Origin: Isoetes taiwanensis
Lineage: Eukaryota; Streptophyta; Lycopodiopsida; Isoetales; Isoetaceae
NCBI GenBank assembly: GCA_021234155.1
Contig: JAJEKV010000002.1
Span: 31,133,234-31,197,233 of the forward strand
Reading direction: 5' to 3'
Length of the DNA stretch: 64,000 nt
A program made the position numbers and the translations under genes. The notes beneath the pieces are model-generated. The model was not told where the DNA came from. It made no database searches and saw only the letters and a list, made by a program, of their open reading frames with translations. Shown here piece after piece: positions 1 through 10,894 of this stretch. Each line of letters starts with the position of its first letter. The stretch's first letter is position 1.

Positions 1-282
1 AACCCCACCTGATAGAAGAAGATCCGATGCTGTTCTTGATGTAATATCCAAGCATTTGCCTCCTCGGTGTCTTTGATCAAATCCTTCTCTGCCTTCTACG
101 TCTGCAAAACCTTCTGAAAAATCTCCCAAAAGACTCTATAAAACCTCTTCCATAATCCTTTGCCGAAAAAGCAAACTCTTGCTTATGTGCATGCTGCATG
201 CATGCCTCATGTACGTATGCAACTCATGTATGTACGATGCACAAATACATATACTGGACCGTAGGGAGCCAGGACTGTTACA
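1..282 (-). mobile_element. Partial LTR cut by the window edge
   Basis: Read on the minus strand, this segment begins TGTAACAGTCC at 282 and runs off the window. It is preceded on that strand by a purine tract (283-297), the layout of a 3' LTR after its polypurine tract. The same purine tract and adjoining hairpin precede the 3' LTR of the complete element at 12412-20396, so the two may be related families. No second LTR copy was found inside the window, so the element's extent is open. Confidence 0.4.
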
Positions 283-325
283 ATCTCCCCTTCTAAAATT
301 TAACCCATGTCCTCATGGGTCGATT
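283..325 (-). other. Polypurine tract and hairpin next to LTR
   Basis: On the minus strand this reads as a short inverted repeat, CCCATG-AGGA-CATGGG (304-319), then an AAATTTTAGAAGG-type purine run, then the TGTAAC LTR start. A nearly identical block lies at 17777-17810 directly before the 3' LTR of the long-LTR element. The purine run is the expected plus-strand priming site. The hairpin has no assigned role. Confidence 0.45.
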
Positions 326-500
326 ATAGATTTAGTGAAACAATCTGTGATTCCAGCTTCTCAAATCTAGGATAGCTATAGCTCAAATCAGAACTTCACC
401 TGAGAAGTACAATTGCTATCCGTCTAACTTGACATGCCACAAGGAAACCATTACCCTAAGATCAATATAGCAATTTGACTACATGGATACCTGAGAAGAT

Positions 501-1118
501 ATGCCATCAGAGGAGGATGAGCTAAGGGAATGGGTCTACACGCATATCAGAGAAAAATCTTGGCATAATGCAGGCACGAAAATGGCATTTTACAAAAAAG
601 AAATTAATCCAGCACTTGGAGAAGCACCGCATCTCTTGGGTAAGTTGTCTTACTTTAAAAGACATTTATTGTGCAGACTAAGATTAAGTTCACATCACTT
701 GGGAGTGGAGGTTGGTAGATGGGAAAATCTCCCCCGAAACTTACGTACATGTAAAACATGTGGACCTGATGTACTTGAGGATGAGGCACACCTTATTCTT
801 CACTGTCCTGCATATGAAAATTTAAGGAGACGGATGGATATTCCTACCGGGATCTCTTTATATGATTTCTTTGCGATGCCAGCTGCAACTATCAGTGACT
901 ACTTGATAGAGGTGATGAAAGTGAGAGACGTGTCAATAAGAAACTATAAAACACCTACTAGAATTATATGAGAAAGAGTAATGAGACCAATGATGCCCTG
1001 ATTGAGGGTACATTAGAGTTCTAATTATATGCAAAAAATTGACTTGTATATCGTCTTCTAGACCTGATGGTCTCATAGACGTGATCTATAAAACATTTCA
1101 TTTCATTTCATTTCTTTC
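501..1118 (+). mobile_element. 5'-truncated LINE, RT C-terminal part
   Basis: An open frame of 156 codons (501-971) encodes the C-terminal end of a non-LTR retrotransposon polyprotein. The visible mark is the CCHC-type knuckle CKTCGPDVLEDEAHLILHC, preceded by an arginine-rich stretch (CRLRLSSHHL). The catalytic YxDD region is absent, so this is a 5'-truncated copy. Downstream, after a 3' UTR, a TTTCA microsatellite (about 1095-1115) is a likely 3' tail, because several LINE clades end in short tandem repeats rather than poly(A). A different part of a LINE reverse transcriptase lies at 61860-62360; I cannot tell whether both belong to one family. It has no host function. Confidence 0.6.
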
Positions 1119-1305
1119 ATCGCTCTCTCCCATAGAACGATCGAGTTTCAAGACAATATATACTTAGAACATCATCTTCAAATAACTTTGAAAGAAGAGC
1201 CATTAGCACATTCCATAACTTAATCTATGGTCCGCCATGCCAATACTCAAAGATCCAAACCTGCAATTCACATACCATAATGTCAAGACCCAAAGATCCC
1301 ACATT

Positions 1306-1317
1306 GCTCTGATACCA
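1306..1317 (-). other. Primer-binding-site-like motif
   Basis: The minus strand reads TGGTATCAGAGC, the usual plant retrotransposon site complementary to initiator Met-tRNA. It faces the purine tract at 283-297 about 1 kb away, so a short non-autonomous LTR element with its LINE insertion could lie between. No LTR matching 1-282 was found to its right, so the pairing is tentative. Confidence 0.35.
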
Positions 1318-2255
1318 ACTGCGACGAGCCTGCCGAGTTGACCCTCCTTGCAACTTGGGATCTTGTCAAACTCATGTAATTCTAGATTCATAATATTGGT
1401 GAAGAATTGAATCTTCCTTTTCTTGACATTTGAACCAATTCATATTTTTTCATTATCCATTATGAGCAACATAAATTTATAGAAATTATACAATCCACAA
1501 TAATCTCAATATATACAATATCAAACTGAGCAAATCAAACAGAACTTCTAGCTCTAGATCTCAGTCACGATCCCAGCTACATTGTTGCCATCAAATTCAT
1601 CACTGCCTTGCGGATTCACTGCACATGCATTCAATACCATTTTGGGGTAGTTACAAGCCTAACTATCTTATTGATGTAGCTCCGACATCTATATAGTTCA
1701 TTGAACAAGACAAGATACTAACATCTTCTATAATGCAAAACTTACCTCGGACCCATCCTCCCATGAGGAATACAACATCCATACCGTTTATACTTTGAAT
1801 CCATTAGCTATGATGCTCTTGATAAAATACAAGGCAATAACTTAGGAACTTACCGTGATACACTCAAGCAAGTAGTGCTCCATGCCATTGCCACATCTAG
1901 ACGCCCCCATATGCCTCATATAGCTCTCTTCGCCCAACTTCTCTTGATCTCCATGGTTCCACCATTTAATTTATCTTTAACAATTGTTAGCTAAGGTTTT
2001 TAATTTTCTAATTAAAAACCCACTTTCCTTAGGTAGGGAATTTATTAGTGCCTGTAATGTGGAAACTCCAAAACTTCGCGCCGACTTAAAATCCACGGGG
2101 ACCTTATGATTGCAAATGCTTCTAACACACAAAATGACTCTAGGCCTAGGCCATGGATGTAAAAATAACAATCCACGAAACCATAGACCATATATCTCTA
2201 AAACAATTGAATGGGTTGTTATAAAAAAACATAGATTCAAGATAAAAAAATAATC
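1318..2255. other. Intergenic, no feature seen
   Basis: AT-rich sequence with many stops in all frames. I see no domain, repeat array or RNA gene. The open frames of 60-90 codons have no recognisable content. Confidence 0.5.
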
Positions 2256-2260
2256 ACATT

Positions 2261-2345
2261 AGCTCCTTTGGGTATATGGGTTAAAAGCAGTCTTATTAAG
2301 ACATTGAGTTATTTTGGTAGAGGTTCGAGCCCCCGTATTTCATAT
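2261..2345 (+). mobile_element. tRNA-derived SINE-like fragment
   Basis: A good RNA polymerase III B-box, GGTTCGAGCCC, sits at 2322-2332. It is preceded at about 50 bp by a weak A-box-like stretch (2271-2290). The flanks do not fold as a tRNA cloverleaf, so a SINE head is more likely than a functional tRNA. No poly(A) or target duplication could be assigned. Confidence 0.35.
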
Positions 2346-2713
2346 TCTAAAGAGGTTCGATATTCCATCAAAACCTTAGGCGAAATCCTATTTCACATTT
2401 CAAAATCATAGGTGCCTCCAATCATAAATGACTATAAGCGAAACGAGAGGTGCCCAAAGGCCCCAACATACGATCTGTATCGTAGGATCGACGAATCCGA
2501 CGACTATGGTAGTTCATGGTGCACCTCGTTTACTCATCAAGATGTTAACTAGGAAATTAATAGAATAGGATAGAAAAAATTATAATGTTATACCGTAATT
2601 CTTGGATTGGATCAAGCCCTAATTTGAATGGTCGAGATCATCTGAGTGCATCTGGAGGCCGAGATTTATTGCACGACTTACCACCACCATGATTGGTTGT
2701 ACTTTGATCTCTT

Positions 2714-4308
2714 AAGGGGAAAGGGTAAAGGGAAAAAGGGGGAAAGGAAAAGGGAAGAGACAAGAGAGAATGTGAAGGGCAAAAAGGCACGGGAAAAGGG
2801 AGAAAAGCAAAGGGAAAAGGGTGCGGATAAGAGAAGAGAAAAAAAAATGAAAAATGAAAAGGGGAAAAGAAAGAAAAAGGGAGGGGAGAAAAGGTACACG
2901 GGAAAGGGCCGCGAGGAAAAGGGGAAGAGGAAAGGGCACGGGAAAAAAAAGGAAGAAGGAAAGATTGAAGAAAGGGGAAAAGGGAGGAGAAAAAAAGCAT
3001 GGAAAAATGAAAGAAAAAAAAAAGCATAGGAAAAGGGAGAAAAAGAGAAGCGTTGAAGAAAGAGGAAAAAGGAAGGGAAAAATGGCATAGGAAAAGGAAA
3101 AGGAAAAGGAAAAGGAAAAGGAGAGAGGGAAATGGAAGGAAAAAAGCACATCGAGAAAAGGGGAAGAGTAAAAGATTGGGAAAATGAGGAAGAGGAAAGG
3201 GAAAAGGGAGAACAAGAAAAGGATGGGGAGAAGGGAAGAAATGAGGGAAAGTGAGAAGAAAGAAAAAGGAAAGGGAAAAGGGGGAAAGGGAACCTGAAAA
3301 AAAGGCATGACGAAAAGGGAAAAAGGGAAACAAGAAAAGGGAAGGGGGAAAGAGCATGAGAAAAAAGGAAGAGGAAAATGGTGAAGAAATAGAAAAAAGA
3401 AAAGGAAAAAAAAAGGGGAAGAGAGAAAGGGTGGGGAAAAGAGGAAAATGAGTATAGGAAAATAAGAAAAGAAAACAAATGTGGAAAGGCATGGAAAAAG
3501 GGAAAAGGAAAAGGAAAGGAAAGGAAGGAAAAGGGGCACGAGGAAAGGATCGGGAAAAGAGGAAAACGGAATAGAAATCCATTAGGAAAGGGAAAAGGGA
3601 AGGAAAGCGGGGGAGCAGAGGAAAAAGGGGAAGAAAACATGAGAAAAGGAAAAGAGAAAAGAAAAAGGAAGGGGGAAAAGAAGAAAACATCGCACGGGAA
3701 AAAGAGAAGTGGGGAAGAGTGGGAAAAGGAGGAAAAGGAAAGCACAGGAAGGGATGGAAAAAAAGGGAAGGGAAAAAGGCCATAAGAAAGAGAAATGGAA
3801 AAGAAAAAAGGAGGAAAAGGGGGAAAAGGGGGAGAGGCTCACTGGGAAAAAAAGAAAAAAGAAGAAAATAGGAAAGGGAAGAGAAAAAGGAACATAGAAA
3901 GGGGAAGGGAGAAAAGGGTGAGGAGATGGGAAAAGGGAAGGTAAAAAGGGCATGGGAAACGGGAGGAAAAAAAGAAAAAGGGAGGAGAAAAGGGCACCCA
4001 AAAAAAGGAAGAGTGAAAGGCTAGGAAATGGAGGAAAAGATAAGGGAAAATATAGGCATGGAAAAAAGCGAAAGACTAAAAAAGATTGAGGAAAAGGGAA
4101 GGCATGGAAAAAGGGTGGGGAAAAAGAGAAGGCATGTAAAAGGTGAAGGGAAAAGGAGAAGGGCATGGAAAAAAAAGGAGAAGAAGGAAAGGGTGGGGAA
4201 AGGAGGAAAAGGAAAGGGAAAAGGTTATCGGAAAAAGGGAAGAGGGAAAGGAAGCAAAGGGATGGGGAAACAAGGAAACATATGCAAAAAAACAGGAAAA
4301 AACTGAAA
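2714..4308. repeat. 1.6-kb polypurine (GA-rich) tract
   Basis: The plus strand is almost pure A and G for about 1.6 kb, built from GGAAAAGGG, GGGAAGAGG and AAAGGG words. Pyrimidines are nearly confined to recurring GGCAYGG or GCAC/GCAT words (for example about 2787, 2936, 2997, 3085, 3146, 3950, 4056, 4101, 4132, 4162). Their spacings fall near multiples of 15 bp (30, 45, 60), suggesting a decayed tandem repeat with a unit of about 15 bp. Long open frames on both strands here are low-complexity Lys/Arg/Glu/Gly or Phe/Ser/Pro/Leu strings and are not genes. Such tracts can form triplex or other non-B DNA; that is inference. Confidence 0.9.
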
Positions 4309-5780
4309 AGATGGTTCGAGAGATGGCGGCTAGGGTTCGAGCGGCTTAGGGCAGCCGCCTATGGCGGCAGCCCATCCTCTTGCAGATTCATCCAATGGTC
4401 GCTGCTGGAAGGGCCTGGTTGGCCGGGCTTGCTGCTAGCTCCCCTCATGATTTGTTTTCCGGTCTCCAGTTCTGGGCTTAAGCTCTGGTGTCTGGGCTCT
4501 GCGATCTTGTGCAGCTGGTTGTCTTCTGGCGCATGGTTCTATGAGACTAGACAGCGGACATAGCCCACTTGTCTCTGGAAGTTCTTGAGGCCTTGCAGTA
4601 AGTCGTCCTAAAGGTAATCTTGTCCTGTTTTTTCAGCCCTACACTGCAAACGATCAGGATGAAAGGGTAGGTTTTGGGAAGCAACGGCTGTTGCTGCACT
4701 CCCTGCAGTAGCTTGCACTCAGTTTCTTTTTCAAGATCAACATGACTCAGCTGTGTTATTCTGTCAGCCCATGTGCAGATAAAATAGGGCAGTCGGGTCC
4801 TTTTCCTGTTCTTTGTAGATGGCTTCTGTGTTGCTAGGCGGGTTTACACTTGGGCAGAAAACAAAGTCCTTCCCCTTTCCCAGCTTGGGGGATTAGGATC
4901 TAAGGGTTAGTATTTGACTGGACAGTGTGGATTAGACACTGAATGAGGAAGCACTGGGCGGGAGACCGGGTTTCTTTAGCAGTTGCTCAACCATTGAGCT
5001 GTGGTTCTTGTATTCCGGGGGAAACTTGTACCATGGATCTTTGAACGAGCTGACAATCTTGAGATCGAAGTATATACCGGTAGGTGAAGGGGCACCTGAG
5101 AGCGAATGGACACCCCTTCTTCTGGGGCAGGCTTGTGTGAGATGCTGCTCTGTTAGAAGAAAGGGCATCTAACCCCTTAGTACAGAAATGGAATTGGGGA
5201 AGGATCTCTTGTAGTACAGCAGGGTAGGATGATGCTCCAAGTCTAGTTAACACGCAGGATGATATTGGCTCCTTGATGCTCTTCAGTTGCCTGTATTTTG
5301 CAGTGGTGAGCTTCAGATGGCTACGATCTCAGATCTTAGAGTGACCCCTTTTCTTTCAAATTTGAAAAAGAATGATACATTCACTACAAGGGATAGTCGA
5401 CGTCCATTTGCTTGAATAACCCATTTGCTTATGAGTCCATTTTGGAGCTTCAAGTGTAAGGGTCTCAAGATATTTAAGGTAAGATCCTCCAGGAGCATCG
5501 AAAGAAGGGTCACTCTAAAAAGAGCAAACCTCACCTTGCTTGAAGGTGCTCCAAATCTAGTACCAAGGTTCCAAAAACAAACTAGAATATAAGCCCAAAG
5601 CCTCCAAGGCTAGGAGGGAAGTCTTAGCTTGGGCTCCAAAAAGAGACACGAAAATATATGTAGTTCCATGTGCTCGAAGAAGGCAAGCTTCAACAGGGAG
5701 AATTTCAGGGATTTTTCTAATTTTCTCATCCGTCGATCCAATATTTAACAGATTCAATGGCTGCACTTAATTATGCTTGA
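4309..5780. other. Intergenic, unrecognised
   Basis: Mixed-composition sequence that starts abruptly where the purine tract ends (GATGGCGGCTAGGGTTCGAG). It is locally G-rich, with several short frames on both strands but no domain I recognise. It may be an untranslated or decayed transposon segment. Confidence 0.4.
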
Positions 5781-5784
5781 GGTA

Positions 5785-5925
5785 GACAATAACGTGGATA
5801 GTCTAGAATTGCAACAATTGTTGTCTATCCACGTGGATAGGTAAAAAGTTGCATCAATTGTTCAATGTGGATAGGCTAGAATTGCGAGGGATTGTTGTCT
5901 ATCCACGTGGATAGGCGAGGAATTA
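5785..5925. repeat. Four-copy tandem repeat with G-box palindromes
   Basis: The word GTGGATAG recurs at 5794, 5833, 5867 and 5907 (spacing 39, 34, 40 bp), each followed by a degenerate GCTAGAATTGC..CAATTGTTGT segment. Two copies are completed to the perfect 16-bp palindrome CTATCCACGTGGATAG (5825-5840 and 5899-5914), centred on the CACGTG G-box bound by plant bZIP and bHLH factors. No gene start is visible nearby, so this may be a repeat and not a promoter. Confidence 0.75.
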
Positions 5926-6179
5926 TAGGAATTTTGTAAGAGGATAGATAAATGAACTAAAAAAAGGGGTGAAATAAAAAATAGGGTGCATAATAGGTGG
6001 GGGCGAGGAGTGAGCGGCTATTAACAACAAATTAATAATTTTTAAAGGCATTTTAGATATCTCATCAGTTTGCTTTTTCTTCTTTTGAATAGATTAGATT
6101 GCAGGCTTTTCACAAATGTAGTTGTTTTGTTTTGATTGAAAAAATGCAGGTCTCCATTGTGTTCAAAACTATAAGTGTA

Positions 6180-6378
6180 TGGGTTTATGGGCATCTTTCC
6201 TAGCATTAGCCACTACTTCCAAGGAAAGGGATCTTGGTACCCGATGTCTCGCTCATGTCCAAGCCCTTCATAGATTAGCTTTTGGAAAGACTCCAATCAA
6301 CCTATGGAGCAGATTAGCTAGTGCAAACTCCCAGTTGCAATATAGAACACATTCTTCTGCCTGATCCAAATGGAAAGT
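6180..6378 (-). pseudogene. Cytochrome P450 relic, heme-loop region
   Basis: Reading the minus strand from 6378 gives PFGSGRRMC, the P450 heme-binding signature FxxGxRxC, including the cysteine. After frame changes it continues through a TLANLLHR-like segment to LDMSE, the order seen in the C-terminal 60 residues of the P450 at 9369-10894. In-frame stops interrupt it, and the upstream exon and most of the catalytic domain are absent. It is more diverged from the three later copies than they are from one another, so it is an older relic of the same cluster. It is not functional. Confidence 0.65.
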
Positions 6379-6479
6379 CTTAGCCCTTCAAATCCTTACC
6401 ATTTAAATTAACCTGAGTTTAATGAATACTTCAGGCTCATTCTATGCGCTAGGCTCTCAACCAGCCCATACATCTACAA

Positions 6480-7600
6480 GCACTCACCAATTCATGAGGG
6501 CGCGCGCATGCCTTGGAGCCGTTCTAAGAACTCTGGGATCAGAGGAAGCGGGTACCGAAGGGTGGAGCAAATAGTTTGGAAGCATGTTACACTATTTTTC
6601 CTGTCATACCAGGCATGAGAAACATGCCTATGCTAATAAGCTTTATCGTATATAAAGTCAGTTAGATAATCTGATATATGTGCTTTTGTTGTTTTGGATA
6701 TGAACCTCAGCCTTGTTGAACACGATTCACTGCTATGAATTGTGTAATGAATTCATCTAGAGTTTCCAGATGTGTTTTCAAGTTTTAGAAGCTTGACTAT
6801 TTGTGACATTACATGTGATTTATTTTAGAAGCTTGAATATTTGTGACAATACATGTGATTTCATATGCATATTTTAGGTCATCTAGAGTTCATCCCACAT
6901 CTAGCCTTTCTTGCTCAACCTTGAAATAGGGCTTTGTTTCCCTTGCTTTATTTTGGGCAATTATTAGTATAGCACTACTAATTGATTCTCTGCAATTTAT
7001 CCAGTGACTAAATGTCATAGCTTTTGCTAATGTTGTGGGTTCTGAGAAGTAATTTTGCAATTATTGAACTTTTGGAGAGTTATTGCTCATCTACACATTT
7101 AATACTTTGGCCTACTTGATGTGCAAATTTGCATCTTGAATACAAAGTACCTATGCATCCAATTATTTAAAATCACGTATAAGAGAATTATTTAGATTGG
7201 TTTAGGATTCATATTCTGCTTAGAGTCTTAATTTAAATGAGACTATAGTGGCATAGATAACTCTTTGCATGCTCCGCTTTTGTTTAAGGACTACAGTACT
7301 TAATGCAGTCACTCTTTGTTTGGTTTGACAACCACATGCTTGAGCCCTTGTTGGAAAACTATTATATCATATATGGTTAACACAATATTTCCAAGTTCTT
7401 TGCATTTCTTAATGTTCGCGTGTTTTGTATGTTTGGGAAAACTTAGGAGTACCTAACACGCTTCGAAAGCTAAAACTATGGCAAACAAAGCCATCTCTCA
7501 AATATGGACATTCTTTATCTTTTTAAAGGATACATCTTCATCTCCCCTCCTAGATTAGTCTTTATGACGCTCCCAGAACATATACGATGCTCCCATCATA
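6480..7600. other. Intergenic, no feature seen
   Basis: AT-rich sequence without long frames. The phrase around 'TTTTAGAAGCTTGA.TATTTGTGAC' is locally duplicated (about 6783-6860). No gene or element recognised. Confidence 0.5.
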
Positions 7601-7608
7601 TACCTTCT

Positions 7609-8325
7609 GGGCCCAGGGATAGGTTCTGTACGTATGAAACTATTTTTTCAGACGTATAAAGTGCAAAAATACGTATTTTTGGGAAAAAATAATGTATTTT
7701 TGTATTTAATACCGCATTTGGCGGGAAAAAAGTTTAAATGTAGTTTAAACCTTTAAACTACGCTGAACTTTCTTTTAATAGCGAAGTCTAAGTTTTTAAA
7801 CTACGCCAATCCCTCGCCGACTTTTCGGCGTGGCGAAGCCTTAATGTTAAACACGAGAAAACTCTCTTTTCGTAAGTATAAGAGTTAAAGGTTCGCCTTG
7901 GCTTTTTTGTTCGGCGTAAGCATTCTTTGCGTTTAAACTGGCGAAGGGCGGTTCGCGTAGTTTAAGCCGAAGTTTTAAAGCCACGCGCGAAGTTTCTATA
8001 TATATTTCGGTAGCGTCCAAAAAATTTGGCGTGAAAACGACTGCATTTGTTTAAACTACAGCGAAGATGTTTTCGCTGCGTAAACGAAAGCAGTTCATTT
8101 TCTGCGAAACTATTTACGGTTCGGCGTAAGCAAAATACTGTTTTAAACTAACCGAACTGCTTAGTTTAAACAGGTTGTTTTAAACTGCCGAAAAGTTTTC
8201 GGCTTAGGAATTTTTTAAGCCGATTTTTGGCGTATTAAACGTCAAATTTGTCAGACAAACAAAAAAAAAAATATGTATTAGTATAAAAGCGTGCTCACGA
8301 TGTGAACCTATCCCCTGCCCGGGCC
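7609..8325. mobile_element. Foldback/MITE-like element
   Basis: The ends are imperfect inverted repeats: left GGGCCCAGGGATAGGTTC (7609-7626), right complement GGCCCGGGCAGGGGATAGGTTC (about 8304-8325). The interior is dominated by a short motif close to TTTAAACTACGCGAA repeated in both orientations (for example around 7738-7765, 7790, 7935, 7960, 8050, 8140, 8165, 8185). This would let the DNA fold into many hairpins. No transposase frame is present and I could not identify a target duplication, so the superfamily is unknown. Confidence 0.5.
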
Positions 8326-8850
8326 ACAATGCATTGCGGGGTGGGCATGGCCCGAGGTCATGCTTTCGGGTAGCACGCGGATCATGGGCGATGATGGGAT
8401 CATCATTAGGATGTTCTCTATGCTTTCACGATGCAAGGCACGTGCACATGACCATAGGGGAGGGAGGGGGGATGATGAGGTAAAAAGCGTGATCATACGC
8501 TGATGATGGTATCGTTTGGGGACGTTCCCCTCAGCTTAAACCCTTAGGGGCATGATGCACTGCGGGTGTACACGATCAAGGAGATCTTGTACAAAGTAAC
8601 ACCCGATCATGGTCAGCTTCAGTCATTATTAATAATTAAATAATTAAATAAATACTTTACACTTACAAAAGAAATTAGGCAGTAAAAAATTCTTATGTCT
8701 CTATACAAAATTTGTACAGTAAAGTGCTTGATTGTACAATCTCCCCAAATTCTGCTGGCGAGAGCCAAATCCTTTGTCATGATGGTAACCCTCTTGGCGT
8801 GAATCGCACAGAGGTTAGCATACCCAAAAAGTGCTACCAGGTAATCGTTG
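8326..8850. other. Intergenic, unrecognised
   Basis: Begins with a GC-rich block rich in GATCATG, GATGATGGGATCATC and CCCGGGCC words, then AT-rich sequence. No coding or RNA gene signal recognised. Confidence 0.4.
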
Positions 8851-8854
8851 GCGG

Positions 8855-8912
8855 CCCCTCGGAAAGAGCAGTTCAAGGCAGCCGTCCCCTCGGAAAGAGC
8901 AGTTCAAGGCAG
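8855..8912. repeat. 31-bp tandem duplication
   Basis: The sequence beginning CCCCTCGGAAAGAGCAGTTC occurs at 8855 and again at 8886, a period of 31 bp, followed by a shorter echo of CTCAAGGCAG. The block just downstream (about 9060-9110) ends in a run of A after an AATTAATTTGATCC segment, which could be a retroelement 3' end on the plus strand, but no coding part is visible. Confidence 0.7.
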
Positions 8913-9368
8913 CTCAAGGCAGCTGTCTGGGAAAGGACCCTCCTCATTGTAGACAGCAATAGCAGGTTTGTTCCCTGAGTCGTAGGTAGATCTACGTGCA
9001 GTTCGGGTCCTCGTTCGGGCGTGGTTGCTTGGGCGGGGGTACCCCAGTAACGCTCTTCTTGTACTTACACTGTATTAATATTAATTAATTTGATCCTTAA
9101 AAAAAAAAGACCTTCCACCGAATGCCATTTGAACAACAAACTTTTGACAAAGAAGCAAGGCAAGTCTTGGCCATATGAGGACGGAAGCTGAACGAAGTTA
9201 TGGATGCATACTGAGGCCATATGCGACAGCCAGATCTCTAATATATTGATCAAGTGGCATACCCTCTGAAAGAGTTGCTTTATTTATTTCAACAAAAGAG
9301 ATTGATAATGACATAGTTTTTATTCTCTGTATCACATCACGCTTACAATTAGTCACAAGGCAAGTTAG

Positions 9369-10894
9369 TCAACGAGGAACAGATATGGCTTGCAAAGGTA
9401 TAGCTCTTGGCAAAGATAACCCAAATAATTCACTCATGTCCAGATCTTGGGCAGACTGACCTGCAGGAAGGCTCCAATTGAACTTGTGAAGCAGATTTGC
9501 CAGAGTTAATTGGATCATGCAAATAGCCATACTCCACGCAGGACACATTCTTCTACCTGATCCAAATGGCAGGACATCAAAATCTATGCCCTTCACATCC
9601 TTGCTGCTTCCTAAAAATCTGTCTGGATTGAACATTTCAGGCTCGTCCCATGTATTGGGATCTCTTCCTATTGCCCATACATTCACTAGCAATGTGGTTT
9701 GCTTTGGTATTTCAAAGCCCTCTACAGTGCAATCTTCTGTAGATTCGTGAGGCACAAGAAGAGGAATTGCAGGATGCAACCTGAAGGTCTCTTTCACAAC
9801 ACAATTTAGAAAGTCCAAACTTGAGAGGTCTGATTCCTCAACCATTCTCTTCATTCCAACAACTGAGTCTATCTCATTCTGAGCCTTTTTAAATATGTGA
9901 GGAAAGTGCCCATTCTACAGTTATTGCTGTAGTATCTGTCCCTCCAATCAGTATATTCTGCACTTCATAGACAGAATACCTAAGCAAACATGCAAGCAGT
10001 GTAAAACCATTATTCTTGGGGAACAAACACTGATTACCTTAAGAATGGCTTTAATCTTGTCATGGCTAAGCATCCATCTATGTCAGTCTCAGTTGCAAGA
10101 AGCACATCCAGCAGGTCTTGTCTCTGACCTACAGATTTCTGCATATGTTCATAGATAATATTTTGTAATAAAGCATCCATTTTTTCATGAGCTCTTTTTG
10201 TCCGCTCCTGGTAGCCCTGAAGATCAAGCCATGATAGAAAAGGCAAATAATCCCCAAGGTTGAAAGCACCAGCCAGAAAAAATGCTTCCCTACTTAATTC
10301 TCTGAAATACTCTGCTTCACTTTGAGATTCAAAAATCTTGCCTCCTAGTGCTATTTGAGTGATTACCCGTGTGGATAAATCAGAAAGCACATGATTCAAA
10401 TTGATAATCTTACCGGCTTCGCTTTCCTTTCGGATTGAACTCACCATAGAAAGAATCTCATTCTGGCGCACATGAAGAGTCTCCGCCATTCGCTTAGGAG
10501 TGAAGAGCTCCATGACACAGATCTTTCTCATCTGGCGCCAGTGGTCTCCATAGGGGGCAAGCACTAAATCGGTATGGTCGTTTTCGAAGAGCTTTCCAAA
10601 GATGGATTTGGGCCTAGATGCAAAAATTTGGTCATGGTTCTTGAGGAAAGTTTTGGCCATGTGAGGCGAGGATGCCACTAAAGTGGGTTTTGAACCCAGT
10701 TTGAGATGCATAAGAGGGCCATATTTTAGAGACAAATCTCGCAGAGACCGGTGAGGGAGATTTCCCAACAAATATAGATGACCAATTATAGGCAAAGATG
10801 GTGGCGACCGAGGTAAATTTCTTCTTGATGATGCAACGAACTTTGCAATCAAAGAGATAAAAAGAAGCAACAAGCACACAAGGAAGATGTCCAT
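9369..10894 (-). pseudogene. Cytochrome P450, CYP71 clan, copy 1
   Basis: Heme-thiolate monooxygenase of the plant A-type (CYP71) clan, expected on the ER membrane; substrate unknown. Exon 1 is 10038-10894, starting at [12 protein letters not shown], a membrane anchor followed by a basic stretch and the proline hinge [11 protein letters not shown]. Exon 2 is 9369-9957, across an 80-bp intron (donor GTAATC, acceptor TGCAG) at the conserved CYP71-clan site. Motifs in order are I-helix GGTDTT, K-helix ETFR, FNPDRF and heme loop PFGSGRRMCPA, where Ala replaces the usual Gly after CP. Length without defects would be near 488 residues, normal for the family. Two defects break it: a 1-nt loss near 10073, and 17 bp missing after the I-helix near 9908 compared with copy 2. 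It is the best-preserved copy, and basecall error could explain the 1-nt change. Confidence 0.85.

Noticed and set aside
2638-4349. Very long open frames (up to 381 codons) on both strands
   Set aside because: They lie in the polypurine tract and translate to low-complexity strings in several frames at once; absence of stops is a composition effect.
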